Origin: Arthrobacter sp. ISL-85
Lineage (GTDB): Bacteria; Actinomycetota; Actinomycetes; Actinomycetales; Micrococcaceae
Length of the DNA: 64,000 nucleotides
Reading direction: 5' to 3'
NCBI RefSeq assembly: GCF_018613675.1
Contig: NZ_JAGGPQ010000019.1
Span: 1-64,000 of the forward strand
Shown here: positions 34,855-43,258 of the stretch, piece by piece
Layout of the letters: the number at the start of each line of letters is the position of its first letter
Numbering within the stretch: the first letter of the stretch is position 1
The notes under the pieces: generated by a model
Told to the model about the DNA's origin: nothing
What the model saw: the letters and a program-made list of their open reading frames with translations, nothing else
Databases searched by the model: none
Position numbers and translations under genes: made by a program

Positions 34855-37065
34855 ATGGATCCCCTGTACCTCCGTTCCGCCGGCACCAGCCTGGTGATCA
34901 GCTTCGACAGCGGGGAGGCTGAGGTCATCCACTGGGGCGCCGACTTGGGCGGCGTCTTGCCGGACCTCGCGATCCTGGCCGCCCCCGTGGGGCCCTCCTC
35001 CATCGACGCCCGCGTCCCTGCAGGCCTACTGCCCCAGGCCTCTTCCGCATGGCGCGGACGTCCCGCCCTGCGCGGGCACAGGATTACCGACGACGGCGCC
35101 GGCTTCGACTTCTCCTCCCACCTTTGCGTTACGTCCGTACGCGCGGAGGGCTCCAGCGCCACCATCGTCCAGGCCGACGGCGATACGGGCGTCAGTGTCT
35201 CGTCACACCTGGCCTTCCACGACGGCGGCCTGCTGGAACTCCGCCACACCGTCACCAATGACGGCAGCACGCCTTTCCAGGTGGACGAACTGGCCACCGT
35301 CCTCCCGGTGGCACCGGACGCCGTCGAACTCCTGGACCTGACCGGACGCTGGTGCCGTGAACGCCACCCCCAGCGCCACAGCATCCAGCAGGGCACCTGG
35401 GTCCGGACCGGCCGGCACGGCCGCACCGGCCACGATTCCTCGCTGCTGTTCGCCGCCGGCACCCAGGGCTTCGGCAACCGCCATGGCAAGGTCTGGGCAA
35501 CCCACCTCGCCTGGAGCGGCAACCACGAACAATTCGCGGACACCATCGGTGACGGCCGGACCCTGATCGGCGGCTCGGAGCTGCTGGGCCCGGCGGAGGT
35601 CATCCTCGCACCGGGCGGCAGTTACACCACGCCGGCCCTCTTTGCTGCCTACTCGGACCACGGCCTGGACGGTATCACCCAGGCCTTCTACAGCTGGTTC
35701 CGCTCCCGTCCGCACCATGTGCTGCCCGCCGCGTCCACCCGCCTGCCCGCCGGAAAACCGCGTCCGGTAGTGCTGAACACGTGGGAAGCCGTGTATTTTG
35801 ACCACAACCTGGACACGCTGATTGAACTGGCGGAATCAGCTGCCGACCTCGGCGTGGAGCGCTTCGTGCTCGACGACGGCTGGTTTCGCGGCCGCCGCGA
35901 CGACCACGCAGGCCTGGGCGACTGGTATGTCGACGGGAACGTGTGGCCGAACGGCCTGACCCCGCTGATCGATGCCGTCACCTCGCGCGGTATGGAGTTC
36001 GGGCTGTGGGTGGAGCCGGAAATGGTCAACCTGGATTCGGACGTTGCACGGGCACACCCGGACTGGATCGTGGGTCCCTCCGCGGCAGCGCACAAGGACG
36101 GCGGCCGGCTGCCCCTTGAGTGGCGCAACCAGCACGTCATCGACCTGGTCAATCCGGAGGCCTGGCAATACGTCTTCGACAGGGTCTCGGCACTCCTGGC
36201 CGGCAACAACATCAGCTACCTCAAATGGGACCAGAACCGGGACCTCTCGGAACACGGCCACGCCGGGCGGCCCTCCGTCCACGAGCAGACCCTGGCCGCG
36301 TACCGGTTGTTCGATGAGCTCCGCAGGGCCCACCCCGGCGTTGAAATAGAAAGCTGCTCCTCCGGGGGCGCCCGTGTTGACCTTGGCATCCTGGAGCGGA
36401 CGGACCGTGTCTGGGCCTCGGACTGCAACGACGCGCTGGAGCGGCAGACCATCCAGCGCTGGACCGGTGCGGTTGTTCCGCCCGAACTGGTGGGCAGCCA
36501 CATCGGCCCCACCACCTCGCACACCACGGCCCGCACCCACGACCTGTCCTTCCGGGGCATCACTGCGCTGTTCGGACATTTCGGCATGGAATGGGACATC
36601 CGGAGTGTCCAGGGCAAGGACCGCGAGGAGCTCCGACGCATCGTGGGGCTGTACAAGGAGCACCGGAACCTGATCCACAGCGGCCGCCGGGTCCACGCCG
36701 ACCTCGCGGACGACGCATTGCTGCTGCACGGAGTGGTGGCCGGCGGGTCAGTCGCGGAAGGCGCTGAACTTCAAGCAGGCACGACGGCGGCGCTGTTCGC
36801 CATGGTCAGCACGCGCACCTCGGCAGCCGAGGCCCCGGGCAGGATCGGCATCCCGGGACTCAATGCCGAGCGCAGCTACCGCGTGGAAGCCGTCTTCCCC
36901 ACCACGGACGACGCCGACTACGGCCACACCTTCACACAGGTCCAGCCGCCGGCGTGGCTTGCCGGCGGCGCCACGGCCAGCGGGAGGTTCCTGGCGGAGG
37001 TGGGGCTGCCGATGCCCATCCTCAACCCCGAGCACGCACTGCTGCTGAAGGTCACAGCCCTCTAA
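34855..37065 (+). CDS. Alpha-galactosidase, GH36 family
   Basis: A 736-residue retaining alpha-galactosidase that releases galactose from raffinose-family sugars. An N-terminal beta-sandwich (about 1-300) is followed by a (beta/alpha)8 barrel. The nucleophile lies in KWDQNRD (about 459-465), and the CSSGGARVDLGIL...WASDCND segment contains the acid/base aspartate. A C-terminal beta domain ends the protein. There is no signal peptide, so it acts on imported sugars in the cytoplasm, consistent with the importer upstream. The ATG at 34855 is preferred by protein similarity; a GTG at 34813 with GAGGG upstream is possible. Confidence 0.95.
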   Translation: MDPLYLRSAGTSLVISFDSGEAEVIHWGADLGGVLPDLAILAAPVGPSSIDARVPAGLLPQASSAWRGRPALRGHRITDDGAGFDFSSHLCVTSVRAEGSSATIVQADGDTGVSVSSHLAFHDGGLLELRHTVTNDGSTPFQVDELATVLPVAPDAVELLDLTGRWCRERHPQRHSIQQGTWVRTGRHGRTGHDSSLLFAAGTQGFGNRHGKVWATHLAWSGNHEQFADTIGDGRTLIGGSELLGPAEVILAPGGSYTTPALFAAYSDHGLDGITQAFYSWFRSRPHHVLPAASTRLPAGKPRPVVLNTWEAVYFDHNLDTLIELAESAADLGVERFVLDDGWFRGRRDDHAGLGDWYVDGNVWPNGLTPLIDAVTSRGMEFGLWVEPEMVNLDSDVARAHPDWIVGPSAAAHKDGGRLPLEWRNQHVIDLVNPEAWQYVFDRVSALLAGNNISYLKWDQNRDLSEHGHAGRPSVHEQTLAAYRLFDELRRAHPGVEIESCSSGGARVDLGILERTDRVWASDCNDALERQTIQRWTGAVVPPELVGSHIGPTTSHTTARTHDLSFRGITALFGHFGMEWDIRSVQGKDREELRRIVGLYKEHRNLIHSGRRVHADLADDALLLHGVVAGGSVAEGAELQAGTTAALFAMVSTRTSAAEAPGRIGIPGLNAERSYRVEAVFPTTDDADYGHTFTQVQPPAWLAGGATASGRFLAEVGLPMPILNPEHALLLKVTAL

Positions 37066-37069
37066 ATCC

Positions 37070-37121
37070 ATTGCTGAGTACTTGTCGTTTTCGAGCTTCA
37101 CAACGACAAGTACTCAGCAAT
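37070..37121. repeat. 20-bp perfect inverted repeat
   Basis: The 20-base arms (37070-37089 and 37102-37121, beginning ATTGCTGAGTACTTG) are exact complements around a 12-base loop. It starts 4 bases after the GH36 stop. It can act as a terminator for GH36, though it lacks a T-tract, or it may be a copy of a dispersed palindromic element. Confidence 0.75.
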
Positions 37122-37169
37122 CGATGGGGTGTGCCAACGTAAGAATGCGCGGCGGGCAGGGCTACCAGC

Positions 37170-37175
37170 TAGATT
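37170..37175 (+). promoter_or_regulatory. -10 box for leaderless aroQ mRNA
   Basis: TAGATT followed by 7 bases and the aroQ ATG at 37183. Confidence 0.5.
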
Positions 37176-37182
37176 TGCAGGC

Positions 37183-37647
37183 ATGACTGAAGCCTCCTCC
37201 ACTGTCGAAGCCGGCCGCGGCACCATCCTCGTGATCAACGGCCCCAACCTCAACCTGCTGGGCACGCGGGAGCCCGAAAAGTACGGCACCGCCACCCTCG
37301 CCGATGTGGAACAGCTGGCTGCGGCCGCGGGGAAGGACCACGGATTCGCCGTTGAGTGCGTCCAGTCCAACCACGAAGGGGTCCTGCTGGACGCCATCCA
37401 CGCAGCCCGCGGCGCCGCAGTCGGAATCGTCCTGAACGCCGGAGCCTTCACGCACACCTCCGTGGCACTTCGTGACGCCCTCGCGGCCGTGCAGCTGCCC
37501 GCCGTCGAGGTTCACATCACCAACGTGCACCAGCGCGAGGAATTCCGGCACCACTCGTACCTGTCCCCGGTCTGCGCGGCAGTGATCGTGGGTGCGGGGG
37601 TGTACGGCTACAAGCTCGCCATCGACTACCTGGCAGAGGTCCTGTAG
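37183..37647 (+). CDS. aroQ: 3-dehydroquinate dehydratase, type II
   Basis: A 154-residue dodecameric enzyme of the shikimate pathway that removes water from 3-dehydroquinate. Motifs are [17 protein letters not shown] (about 19-35; the tyrosine is catalytic), QSNHEG, and [18 protein letters not shown] with the catalytic histidine. It has a short N-terminal extension of about 14 residues compared with most AroQ. The start lies 7 bases after a TAGATT -10 box and has no Shine-Dalgarno sequence, so it is probably leaderless. Other shikimate genes are not nearby. Confidence 0.95.
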   Translation: MTEASSTVEAGRGTILVINGPNLNLLGTREPEKYGTATLADVEQLAAAAGKDHGFAVECVQSNHEGVLLDAIHAARGAAVGIVLNAGAFTHTSVALRDALAAVQLPAVEVHITNVHQREEFRHHSYLSPVCAAVIVGAGVYGYKLAIDYLAEVL

Positions 37648-37657
37648 CGGGCAGGTG

Positions 37658-38842
37658 CTACTTCTGGATGCACTTGCCTGAGGAAACGGGCGAGGACAGC
37701 GACGGCGCCTGCCCAGCGACCGGGTCCAGGTCATTCATGGTGATGGCGAACCCCACCTCGGCGTCCGAAGTTGCCTTGGCGAAAACCACCCCGGCCACCT
37801 GGCCGTCGGTGGTCAGCAGCGGGCCACCGGAGTTGCCCGGCTGGACGTCCCCGGCCAGGCGGTAGATGTCCTCCGGCGAGGGGTTGTTGCCATAGATATC
37901 CGGGACCAGGACGGTGGCGATGTCCTGGACGGTGGCAGGCTTGGACTGGAACGGTCCGCCGTGCGGGTACCCGGCGAACGCAGCCGGGCTGCCGCCGGGC
38001 AGGTCCCGGCTCAGTTGCAGCGGCTGGGATGGCAGGTTGTCCACGGCCAGGACCGCGAGGTCACGCCGGGTGTCGAAGTAGACCACCCGCCCTGGCATCG
38101 CACCGCCGTCGGGCATCTCCACCACCGGCTGCGACACGCCGGCAACCACATGCGCGTTGGTCACCACGCGGTCCTCGGAAACCACGAAGCCGCTGCCGGT
38201 CTGGTTCTGGCCGCATTCGTAGGCAGTGCCCGCAATCCTCAAAACCGACTGCGCGGCCCTGTTAAGCGCCGGCGTATTGGTGCTGGTGCTGGGTACTTGG
38301 ACGGCCTGGCCCTGGTCCAGCCCTTCCAGCAGGGTTGGGATGCCGTTGCCGATCACCGTGGAACGCAGCTGCGCCATGGTGGCCTTGACGGGTGTGGGGG
38401 TGAGTCCATCGATGAAGCGGATCACCTTGGATTCGGCCAGCTGCTGGGACACCACGGGCACGCCGAGGGACCCGACGCTGAAAGCCAGCATGGACATCAC
38501 CAGGGCGGAGACCACAAGGTTCAGCGCCCCGCCCACCAGCCGGTCCACGGCCCGCAGGGGCCGGATCCGCACCACGCCGCGGAGCTGGCGCCCCAGCATG
38601 GTGCCAAGGCCATGCCCGAGTGCCATCAGCACGACGGCGGCAGCGATGATGGCGGTAAGCCGCCACCCGGAGTCCTCAACGAAGGTGCTGACGAGGGGGA
38701 CGGCAAAAAAAGCGGCGACGGCGCCTGCGGCAAAGCCTGCGAGACCGCCGACAGTAACCAGGAACCCATTCCGCAGGCCGTAAACCAGATACGACAGCAA
38801 CGCCAGGATCAGGACTATGTCCAGGACAGTCAGGCCGACCAC
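37658..38842 (-). CDS. marP: MarP family membrane serine protease
   Basis: A 394-residue protein. The N-terminal CvpA-like part (about 1-160) has four predicted transmembrane helices. A trypsin-like protease domain follows outside the membrane, with the catalytic triad in TNAHVVAG (His), RRDLAVLAV (Asp) and GNSGGPLL (Ser). Two cysteines, in AYECGQN and at the C-terminal GKCIQK, may form the stabilising disulphide known from mycobacterial MarP, which protects against acid and oxidative stress. The GTG start has an AAGGAGCC ribosome-binding site. It is divergent from the Crp/GlxR gene and convergent with aroQ. Confidence 0.93.
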   Translation of the reverse strand: MVGLTVLDIVLILALLSYLVYGLRNGFLVTVGGLAGFAAGAVAAFFAVPLVSTFVEDSGWRLTAIIAAAVVLMALGHGLGTMLGRQLRGVVRIRPLRAVDRLVGGALNLVVSALVMSMLAFSVGSLGVPVVSQQLAESKVIRFIDGLTPTPVKATMAQLRSTVIGNGIPTLLEGLDQGQAVQVPSTSTNTPALNRAAQSVLRIAGTAYECGQNQTGSGFVVSEDRVVTNAHVVAGVSQPVVEMPDGGAMPGRVVYFDTRRDLAVLAVDNLPSQPLQLSRDLPGGSPAAFAGYPHGGPFQSKPATVQDIATVLVPDIYGNNPSPEDIYRLAGDVQPGNSGGPLLTTDGQVAGVVFAKATSDAEVGFAITMNDLDPVAGQAPSLSSPVSSGKCIQK

Positions 38843-38894
38843 AAAGGCTCCTTATTTACAGTTGAACCCCCATTCTAGTGGCGGACGCTGACAA

Positions 38895-38925
38895 TCTTCT
38901 GTGGGGTGCGGGACCCCACAGAAGA
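38895..38925. repeat. 13-bp perfect hairpin upstream of the Crp/GlxR gene
   Basis: TCTTCTGTGGGGT / ACCCCACAGAAGA with a 5-base loop, in the divergent region between marP and the regulator gene. The arms contain TGTGG and CCACA. No gene ends here, so a simple terminator role is unlikely. A weaker Crp-like half-site pair TGCCA-N6-TCACA lies at 38957-38972. Confidence 0.6.
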
Positions 38926-39037
38926 CCGGTGCCCGCCTGCCCGCAGGCGTTTCGGCTGCCAAGTTCGTCACAGAACCTTGAAAATTCTGAAACAATGGCA
39001 CAAGCGCCACAGCCGATACTTTTACTCAGGAGATTTC

Positions 39038-39715
39038 ATGGACATCGAGGTACTGCGCCGAGCACCCCTTTTCGCCACGCTCGACGACGACGCATTCCGG
39101 CTGCTGACGGACGAGCTCACCGAGGTGGACCTTTCCCGCGGTGCATCTGTCTTCCGCGAAGGTGACCAGGGTGACCAGCTGTACTTCATCGTCTCCGGCA
39201 AGGTGAAGCTGGGCCGCACGTCCCCGGACGGCCGCGAGTCGCTCCTGGCCATCCTCGGCCCGGGCGAGCTCTTTGGCGAGATGGCCCTGTTTGATCCCAG
39301 CCCCCGCACCGCCACCGCCACCGCGGTGTCCGAAACCAGGCTGGCCGGGCTCAAGAACGAGAGCCTGAACGCCCTGCTGCGCACGCGCCCCGAGGTATCG
39401 GCCCAGCTGCTTCAGGCCCTGGCCCGCCGTCTGCGCCGCACCAACGACTCCCTCTCCGACCTCGTCTTCTCTGACGTTCCGGGCCGTGTGGCCAAGGCCC
39501 TGCTGGACCTCGCAGACCGCTTCGGCCGGCCTGCCACCGACGGCGTCCTGGTGGCGCACGAGCTCACGCAGGAAGAACTGGCGCAGCTGGTGGGCGCCTC
39601 CCGCGAAACCGTCAACAAGGCCCTGGCCGAGTTCGTCCAGCGTGGCTGGCTCAGGCTGGAAGCCCGCGCCGTGGTCATCCTGGACATGCAGCGCCTCCGC
39701 CAGCGCTCCCGCTAA
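39038..39715 (+). CDS. glxR: Crp/Fnr family regulator, GlxR-type
   Basis: A 225-residue global regulator closely similar in layout to GlxR of corynebacteria and Crp (Rv3676) of mycobacteria. The cyclic-nucleotide domain (about 10-125) includes GELFGEMALFDPSPRTATA, with the phosphate-binding glutamate and arginine of the cAMP pocket. The HTH near the C-terminus is ELTQEELAQLVGASRETVNKAL (about 168-189), and the RETVNKAL recognition helix reads TGTGA/TCACA half-sites. A CAGGAGA ribosome-binding site precedes the ATG. Likely targets in this window are the sites at 22406, 24750, 31357 and 50867. A strong terminator follows. Confidence 0.93.
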   Translation: MDIEVLRRAPLFATLDDDAFRLLTDELTEVDLSRGASVFREGDQGDQLYFIVSGKVKLGRTSPDGRESLLAILGPGELFGEMALFDPSPRTATATAVSETRLAGLKNESLNALLRTRPEVSAQLLQALARRLRRTNDSLSDLVFSDVPGRVAKALLDLADRFGRPATDGVLVAHELTQEELAQLVGASRETVNKALAEFVQRGWLRLEARAVVILDMQRLRQRSR

Positions 39716-39737
39716 GGCCAACAAGGCTTCGACCCAG

Positions 39738-39767
39738 AAAAAGGCCGCCCCGAGGGGCGGCCTTTTT
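39738..39767. terminator. Bidirectional terminator between glxR and abfA
   Basis: AAAAAGGCCGCCCC / GGGGCGGCCTTTTT with a very short loop: a GC stem flanked by A-run and T-run, so it can work for both the plus-strand regulator gene and the convergent arabinofuranosidase gene. Confidence 0.92.
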
Positions 39768-39784
39768 CATTGGTTGATCTCGAA

Positions 39785-41323
39785 TCAGCTCTTTGCCACG
39801 TCCAGTTCGACGACGGCCCACGACAGGGCGGGAAGGCTCAGGCGCAGCTCGGAGCCGGTTGCCTTCGCCCCCTCCAGCGGTTTGAGGCCCACCCGGTCCG
39901 GATTCTCCTGGTTGTTGATGGTGAAGCGGTCCCCGCCATCCGGAATTTCCAGGACTTCCGCCCTGAGCACCCGCTGCGCGTCGAAGCCACGGAGGCTTAC
40001 CTCCACGTCCGCCGCCTCTTCAAGCCCGCGGTTGGCAAGGAACAGGGCCACCCGCCCCGTCTCCTCATTCCAGGTGGCACTGACATCCACCAGGTCGGAG
40101 TCCCCGAAGCGCGCATTCTCGTACTTGTCCGAGTCAACGGACAACCGCAGGATCTGGCCCTTAGCCAGTTCTGCCATCCGGGAAAACGGGTGGAAGATGG
40201 TTTGCCGCCAGGCCGGGCCGTTCTCCTCGCTGAAGATCGGGGCGATGACGTTGACCAGCTGCGCCTGGTTGGCGATCTTGACCCGGTCGCCGTGGCGGAG
40301 CAGCGAGTTGAGCAGGGTTCCGACGACGACGGCGTCCGTCACGTTGTATTTGTCCTCGATGACCCTTGGGTGCTCGCGCCAGCCGGCCTTGGAGACGTTG
40401 TGCGGCTGGTCCTCCGTGTCCCGTCCGCGCTGGTACCAGACGTTCCATTCGTCGAAGGACAGGTTGATGTGCTTCTTGTGCTTGCCCTTGGCGCGGACGG
40501 CGTCGGCTGTGGCAATGACCGATTCGATGAAGTAATCGGTGTCGACGGCGCTGGCAAGGAAGCTGCCCACATCGCCGTCACGCTCCTGGTAGTAGGCATG
40601 CAGCGAGACGTAGTCCACCTGGTCGTACGCCTGGGACAGGACGGTCTGCTCCCACGCCCCGAAGGTGGGCATTCCGGAGTTGGAGCTTCCGCACGCCACC
40701 AGTTCGATGTCCGGGTCGACCAGCCGCATCGCCTTGGCCGCCTCCTGGGCCAACCGGCCGTATTCTTCCGCCGTCTTGTGGCCGATCTGCCAGGGACCGT
40801 CCATCTCGTTGCCCAGGCACCACAGCTTGATGTTGAAGGGGTCCTTGTGGCCGTTTCTTGCCCGCAGGTCGGAAAGTCGCGTCCCGCCGGGATGGTTGGC
40901 ATACTCCACGATGGCCCGGGCGGCATCCACTCCCCTGGTGCCCAGGTTAATGGCTTCCATGATTTCCGTGCCGGCCTGGCGGGACCAATCGACGAATTCG
41001 TGGAGGCCGAAAGCGTTGGTTTCCACGGTGTGCCAGGCGCCGTCGAGCCGGCGGGGCCGGTCTTCGCGGGCGCCGATTCCGTCTTCCCAGTCATACCCGG
41101 AGACAAAGTTTCCACCGGGATAGCGGATTACGGTGGCGCCGAGTTCCTTGACGAGCTTGAGGACGTCCTGGCGAAAGCCGTTTTCGTCGGCCTCCGGGTG
41201 GCCTGGTTCGTAAATGCCGGTGTAGACGCAGCGGCCCATGTGCTCCACGAAAGAGCCAAAGAGCCGGCGGGGTACTTCGCCGATGGTGAAGTCGCGGTCG
41301 AGGGTGATTCTGGCGCGGGACAT
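39785..41323 (-). CDS. abfA: Alpha-N-arabinofuranosidase, GH51 family
   Basis: A 512-residue retaining arabinofuranosidase that removes L-arabinose from arabino-oligosaccharides. It has an early YPGGNFVSGYDWEDGIG motif, the acid/base glutamate in GNEMDGPWQ (about 174) and the nucleophile glutamate in SFDEWNVWY (about 295). A C-terminal beta-sandwich follows. There is no signal peptide, so substrates are imported by the adjacent ABC system. The ATG at 41323 has an AGGAGATAG ribosome-binding site; longer frames are unsupported. It is the last gene of a minus-strand operon with a binding protein and two permeases. Confidence 0.95.
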   Translation of the reverse strand: MSRARITLDRDFTIGEVPRRLFGSFVEHMGRCVYTGIYEPGHPEADENGFRQDVLKLVKELGATVIRYPGGNFVSGYDWEDGIGAREDRPRRLDGAWHTVETNAFGLHEFVDWSRQAGTEIMEAINLGTRGVDAARAIVEYANHPGGTRLSDLRARNGHKDPFNIKLWCLGNEMDGPWQIGHKTAEEYGRLAQEAAKAMRLVDPDIELVACGSSNSGMPTFGAWEQTVLSQAYDQVDYVSLHAYYQERDGDVGSFLASAVDTDYFIESVIATADAVRAKGKHKKHINLSFDEWNVWYQRGRDTEDQPHNVSKAGWREHPRVIEDKYNVTDAVVVGTLLNSLLRHGDRVKIANQAQLVNVIAPIFSEENGPAWRQTIFHPFSRMAELAKGQILRLSVDSDKYENARFGDSDLVDVSATWNEETGRVALFLANRGLEEAADVEVSLRGFDAQRVLRAEVLEIPDGGDRFTINNQENPDRVGLKPLEGAKATGSELRLSLPALSWAVVELDVAKS

Positions 41324-41390
41324 AAGAACTATCTCCTTGGTTGTGCAACAGGCGTGTGGTTGAAAGTGAAGGTGGGCGCCATGTACCGGT

Positions 41391-42287
41391 TCAGGTTCCG
41401 GCGAGGCCGGTCGTCGCAACGCCCTTGATGATCTGGCGCTGGAAGAACAGGAACACGAGGATGAGCGGCAGGGCTGCGAGCAAGGCAGACGCCATGTTCT
41501 GGGCGTACTGGATGCCGTAGGCGCTCTTGATGGTCTGCAGTCCCACCGGGAGGGTGAGGAGGGATGCGTCGTTGGTGGCGATGAAGGGCCAGAGGAAGTT
41601 GTTCCAGGCACCAATGAACACGAAGATGGCGACGGCGGCCAGGATGGGCCGGGACAACGGCAGGATGATTTGGGTGAAGATCCTCATCCGGCTGGCGCCG
41701 TCCACCACCGCGGCTTCTTCAAGTTCGCGGGGAATCTGGTCAAAGAACTTCTTGAGCACGAACACCATGGCCGGGTGGATGACCTGGGGAAGGATGATCG
41801 CCCAGGAGGTATCGATCATGTGCAGGGCGAGCATCTGGTAGAAGAGCGGAATGATCAGGACCGGCGGAGGGACGATGATGGAGGCGATGATCACCGTCAT
41901 CAGCACCTTCTTTCCCTTGAAGTCGATCCGGGACAAGGCGTACGCCACGAGCGACGAGATCACCAGCGTGACCGCCGTGATGGCTGCCGAGGTGTACAGC
42001 GAATTCCAGGTCCAGAGCGGAATGTTGCCGTCCTGGAAAACCTTGGCGAAAGCATCGGCGGTAAAGCCCGACGGCGGTATCCAGCTGACCTTGGGAGCTG
42101 CGGCATCCGTCTCGGTCTTAAAGGCAGTGACGGTGGCCCAGGCGAAGGGGACCAGCCACAGGGCTGCGATAGCCGCGGCGACCACCACGGCAGCGATCCT
42201 GCCGGCGGTCATCTTCTTTCGGGGTTGGCGGATTGCCGGGCTGGTGCCTGTGCCCGACGTGGCACGGTTGAGGGTCTGGGTTGCCAT
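41391..42287 (-). CDS. Arabinoside ABC transporter permease (MalG-like)
   Basis: A 298-residue permease with six predicted helices, the first at IAAVVVAAAIAALWLVPFAWA. The EAA loop is EEAAVVDGASRMRIFTQIILP (about 193-213). Its AGGAGC ribosome-binding site overlaps the stop region of the upstream permease (2-base gap), so the two are co-translated. The assignment to arabinosides rests on the adjacent GH51 gene. Confidence 0.92.
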   Translation of the reverse strand: MATQTLNRATSGTGTSPAIRQPRKKMTAGRIAAVVVAAAIAALWLVPFAWATVTAFKTETDAAAPKVSWIPPSGFTADAFAKVFQDGNIPLWTWNSLYTSAAITAVTLVISSLVAYALSRIDFKGKKVLMTVIIASIIVPPPVLIIPLFYQMLALHMIDTSWAIILPQVIHPAMVFVLKKFFDQIPRELEEAAVVDGASRMRIFTQIILPLSRPILAAVAIFVFIGAWNNFLWPFIATNDASLLTLPVGLQTIKSAYGIQYAQNMASALLAALPLILVFLFFQRQIIKGVATTGLAGT

Positions 42288-42289
42288 GG

Positions 42290-43231
42290 TTATACGCTCC
42301 TGCGGCGGGTGATGACGAACTGCATGACCGAGACGAGCACGATCAGTCCGAAGAAGATGTAGGAGATGGCTGCGGAATAGCCCAGCCGGTAGCCGGTAAA
42401 CCCGGTTTCAAAGATGTACTGCACCACGGGACGGGTTGATCCTCCGGGGCCGCCGGCGGTCATCTGGTACACCTGATCGAAGATCTTGAGCGAGGCGAGG
42501 ACCTGGAGGAGCACGATCATCACGGTGGTGGGGCCCAGTTGCGGCAAGGTGATGGAGAAGAGCTGGCGCCAGGCCCCGGCGCCGTCGAGGGATGCCGCCT
42601 CATAGTGCTGGTGCGGGATGTTCTGCATGGCGGCCAGGTAAAGCAGGAAGTTGAAGCCCACCGTCCACCACAGGGTGGCAATGACGATTGCCCACATGGC
42701 CACGTTGGGGTCGTTGAGCCAGGCGACCTTGGGGATGCCGATCTTGGACAGGGAATCGTTGATGAGGCCAAGCTGCGGGTTGTACATCCAGGTGAAGAAC
42801 AGGGAAACCACGGTGGATGCGAGTAGGTACGGGGCGAAGTAGGAGAGCCGCCACAGCCACTGCGCCGGCAGTCCGACGTTGAGCAGTGCCGCCATCGCCA
42901 GGGCGACGAGCACCAGCGGGACCGTGCTGATGACCGTGAAGTAGAGGGTGTTGCCGAGTGAGCGCCACATGTCGGCGTCGGCGAAGGCTTCGGCGTAGTT
43001 CGCGAAGCCGATCATGCTGTCATTGGCTCCGGTAAGGGACTTGCCGGTGAGGCTCATGTAGACGCCGTAGAGAACGGGCCACACAAGGAACACGAGGAAG
43101 AAGACCAGGAAGGGCGTGGCAAACCCCCAACCGCTGATGTTGCTCCTGGTGAGGCTCCCGGGCCTGCGCCGGGTTGCCGGTGAAGAACTCTGGCTCCCGG
43201 AGCTCCGCCGGGCAGTTAGTGAAGAACTCAT
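42290..43231 (-). CDS. Arabinoside ABC transporter permease (MalF-like)
   Basis: A 313-residue permease with six predicted helices, the first at FATPFLVFFLVFLVWPVLYGVY. The EAA-like loop is YEAASLDGAGAWRQLFSITLP. A serine/arginine-rich cytoplasmic N-terminus of about 30 residues precedes it. An AAAGGAG ribosome-binding site lies before the ATG. No ATPase gene is present in the locus. Confidence 0.92.
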   Translation of the reverse strand: MSSSLTARRSSGSQSSSPATRRRPGSLTRSNISGWGFATPFLVFFLVFLVWPVLYGVYMSLTGKSLTGANDSMIGFANYAEAFADADMWRSLGNTLYFTVISTVPLVLVALAMAALLNVGLPAQWLWRLSYFAPYLLASTVVSLFFTWMYNPQLGLINDSLSKIGIPKVAWLNDPNVAMWAIVIATLWWTVGFNFLLYLAAMQNIPHQHYEAASLDGAGAWRQLFSITLPQLGPTTVMIVLLQVLASLKIFDQVYQMTAGGPGGSTRPVVQYIFETGFTGYRLGYSAAISYIFFGLIVLVSVMQFVITRRRSV

Positions 43232-43258
43232 GAAGGACTCCTTTGTCGCTCGGTGGGG

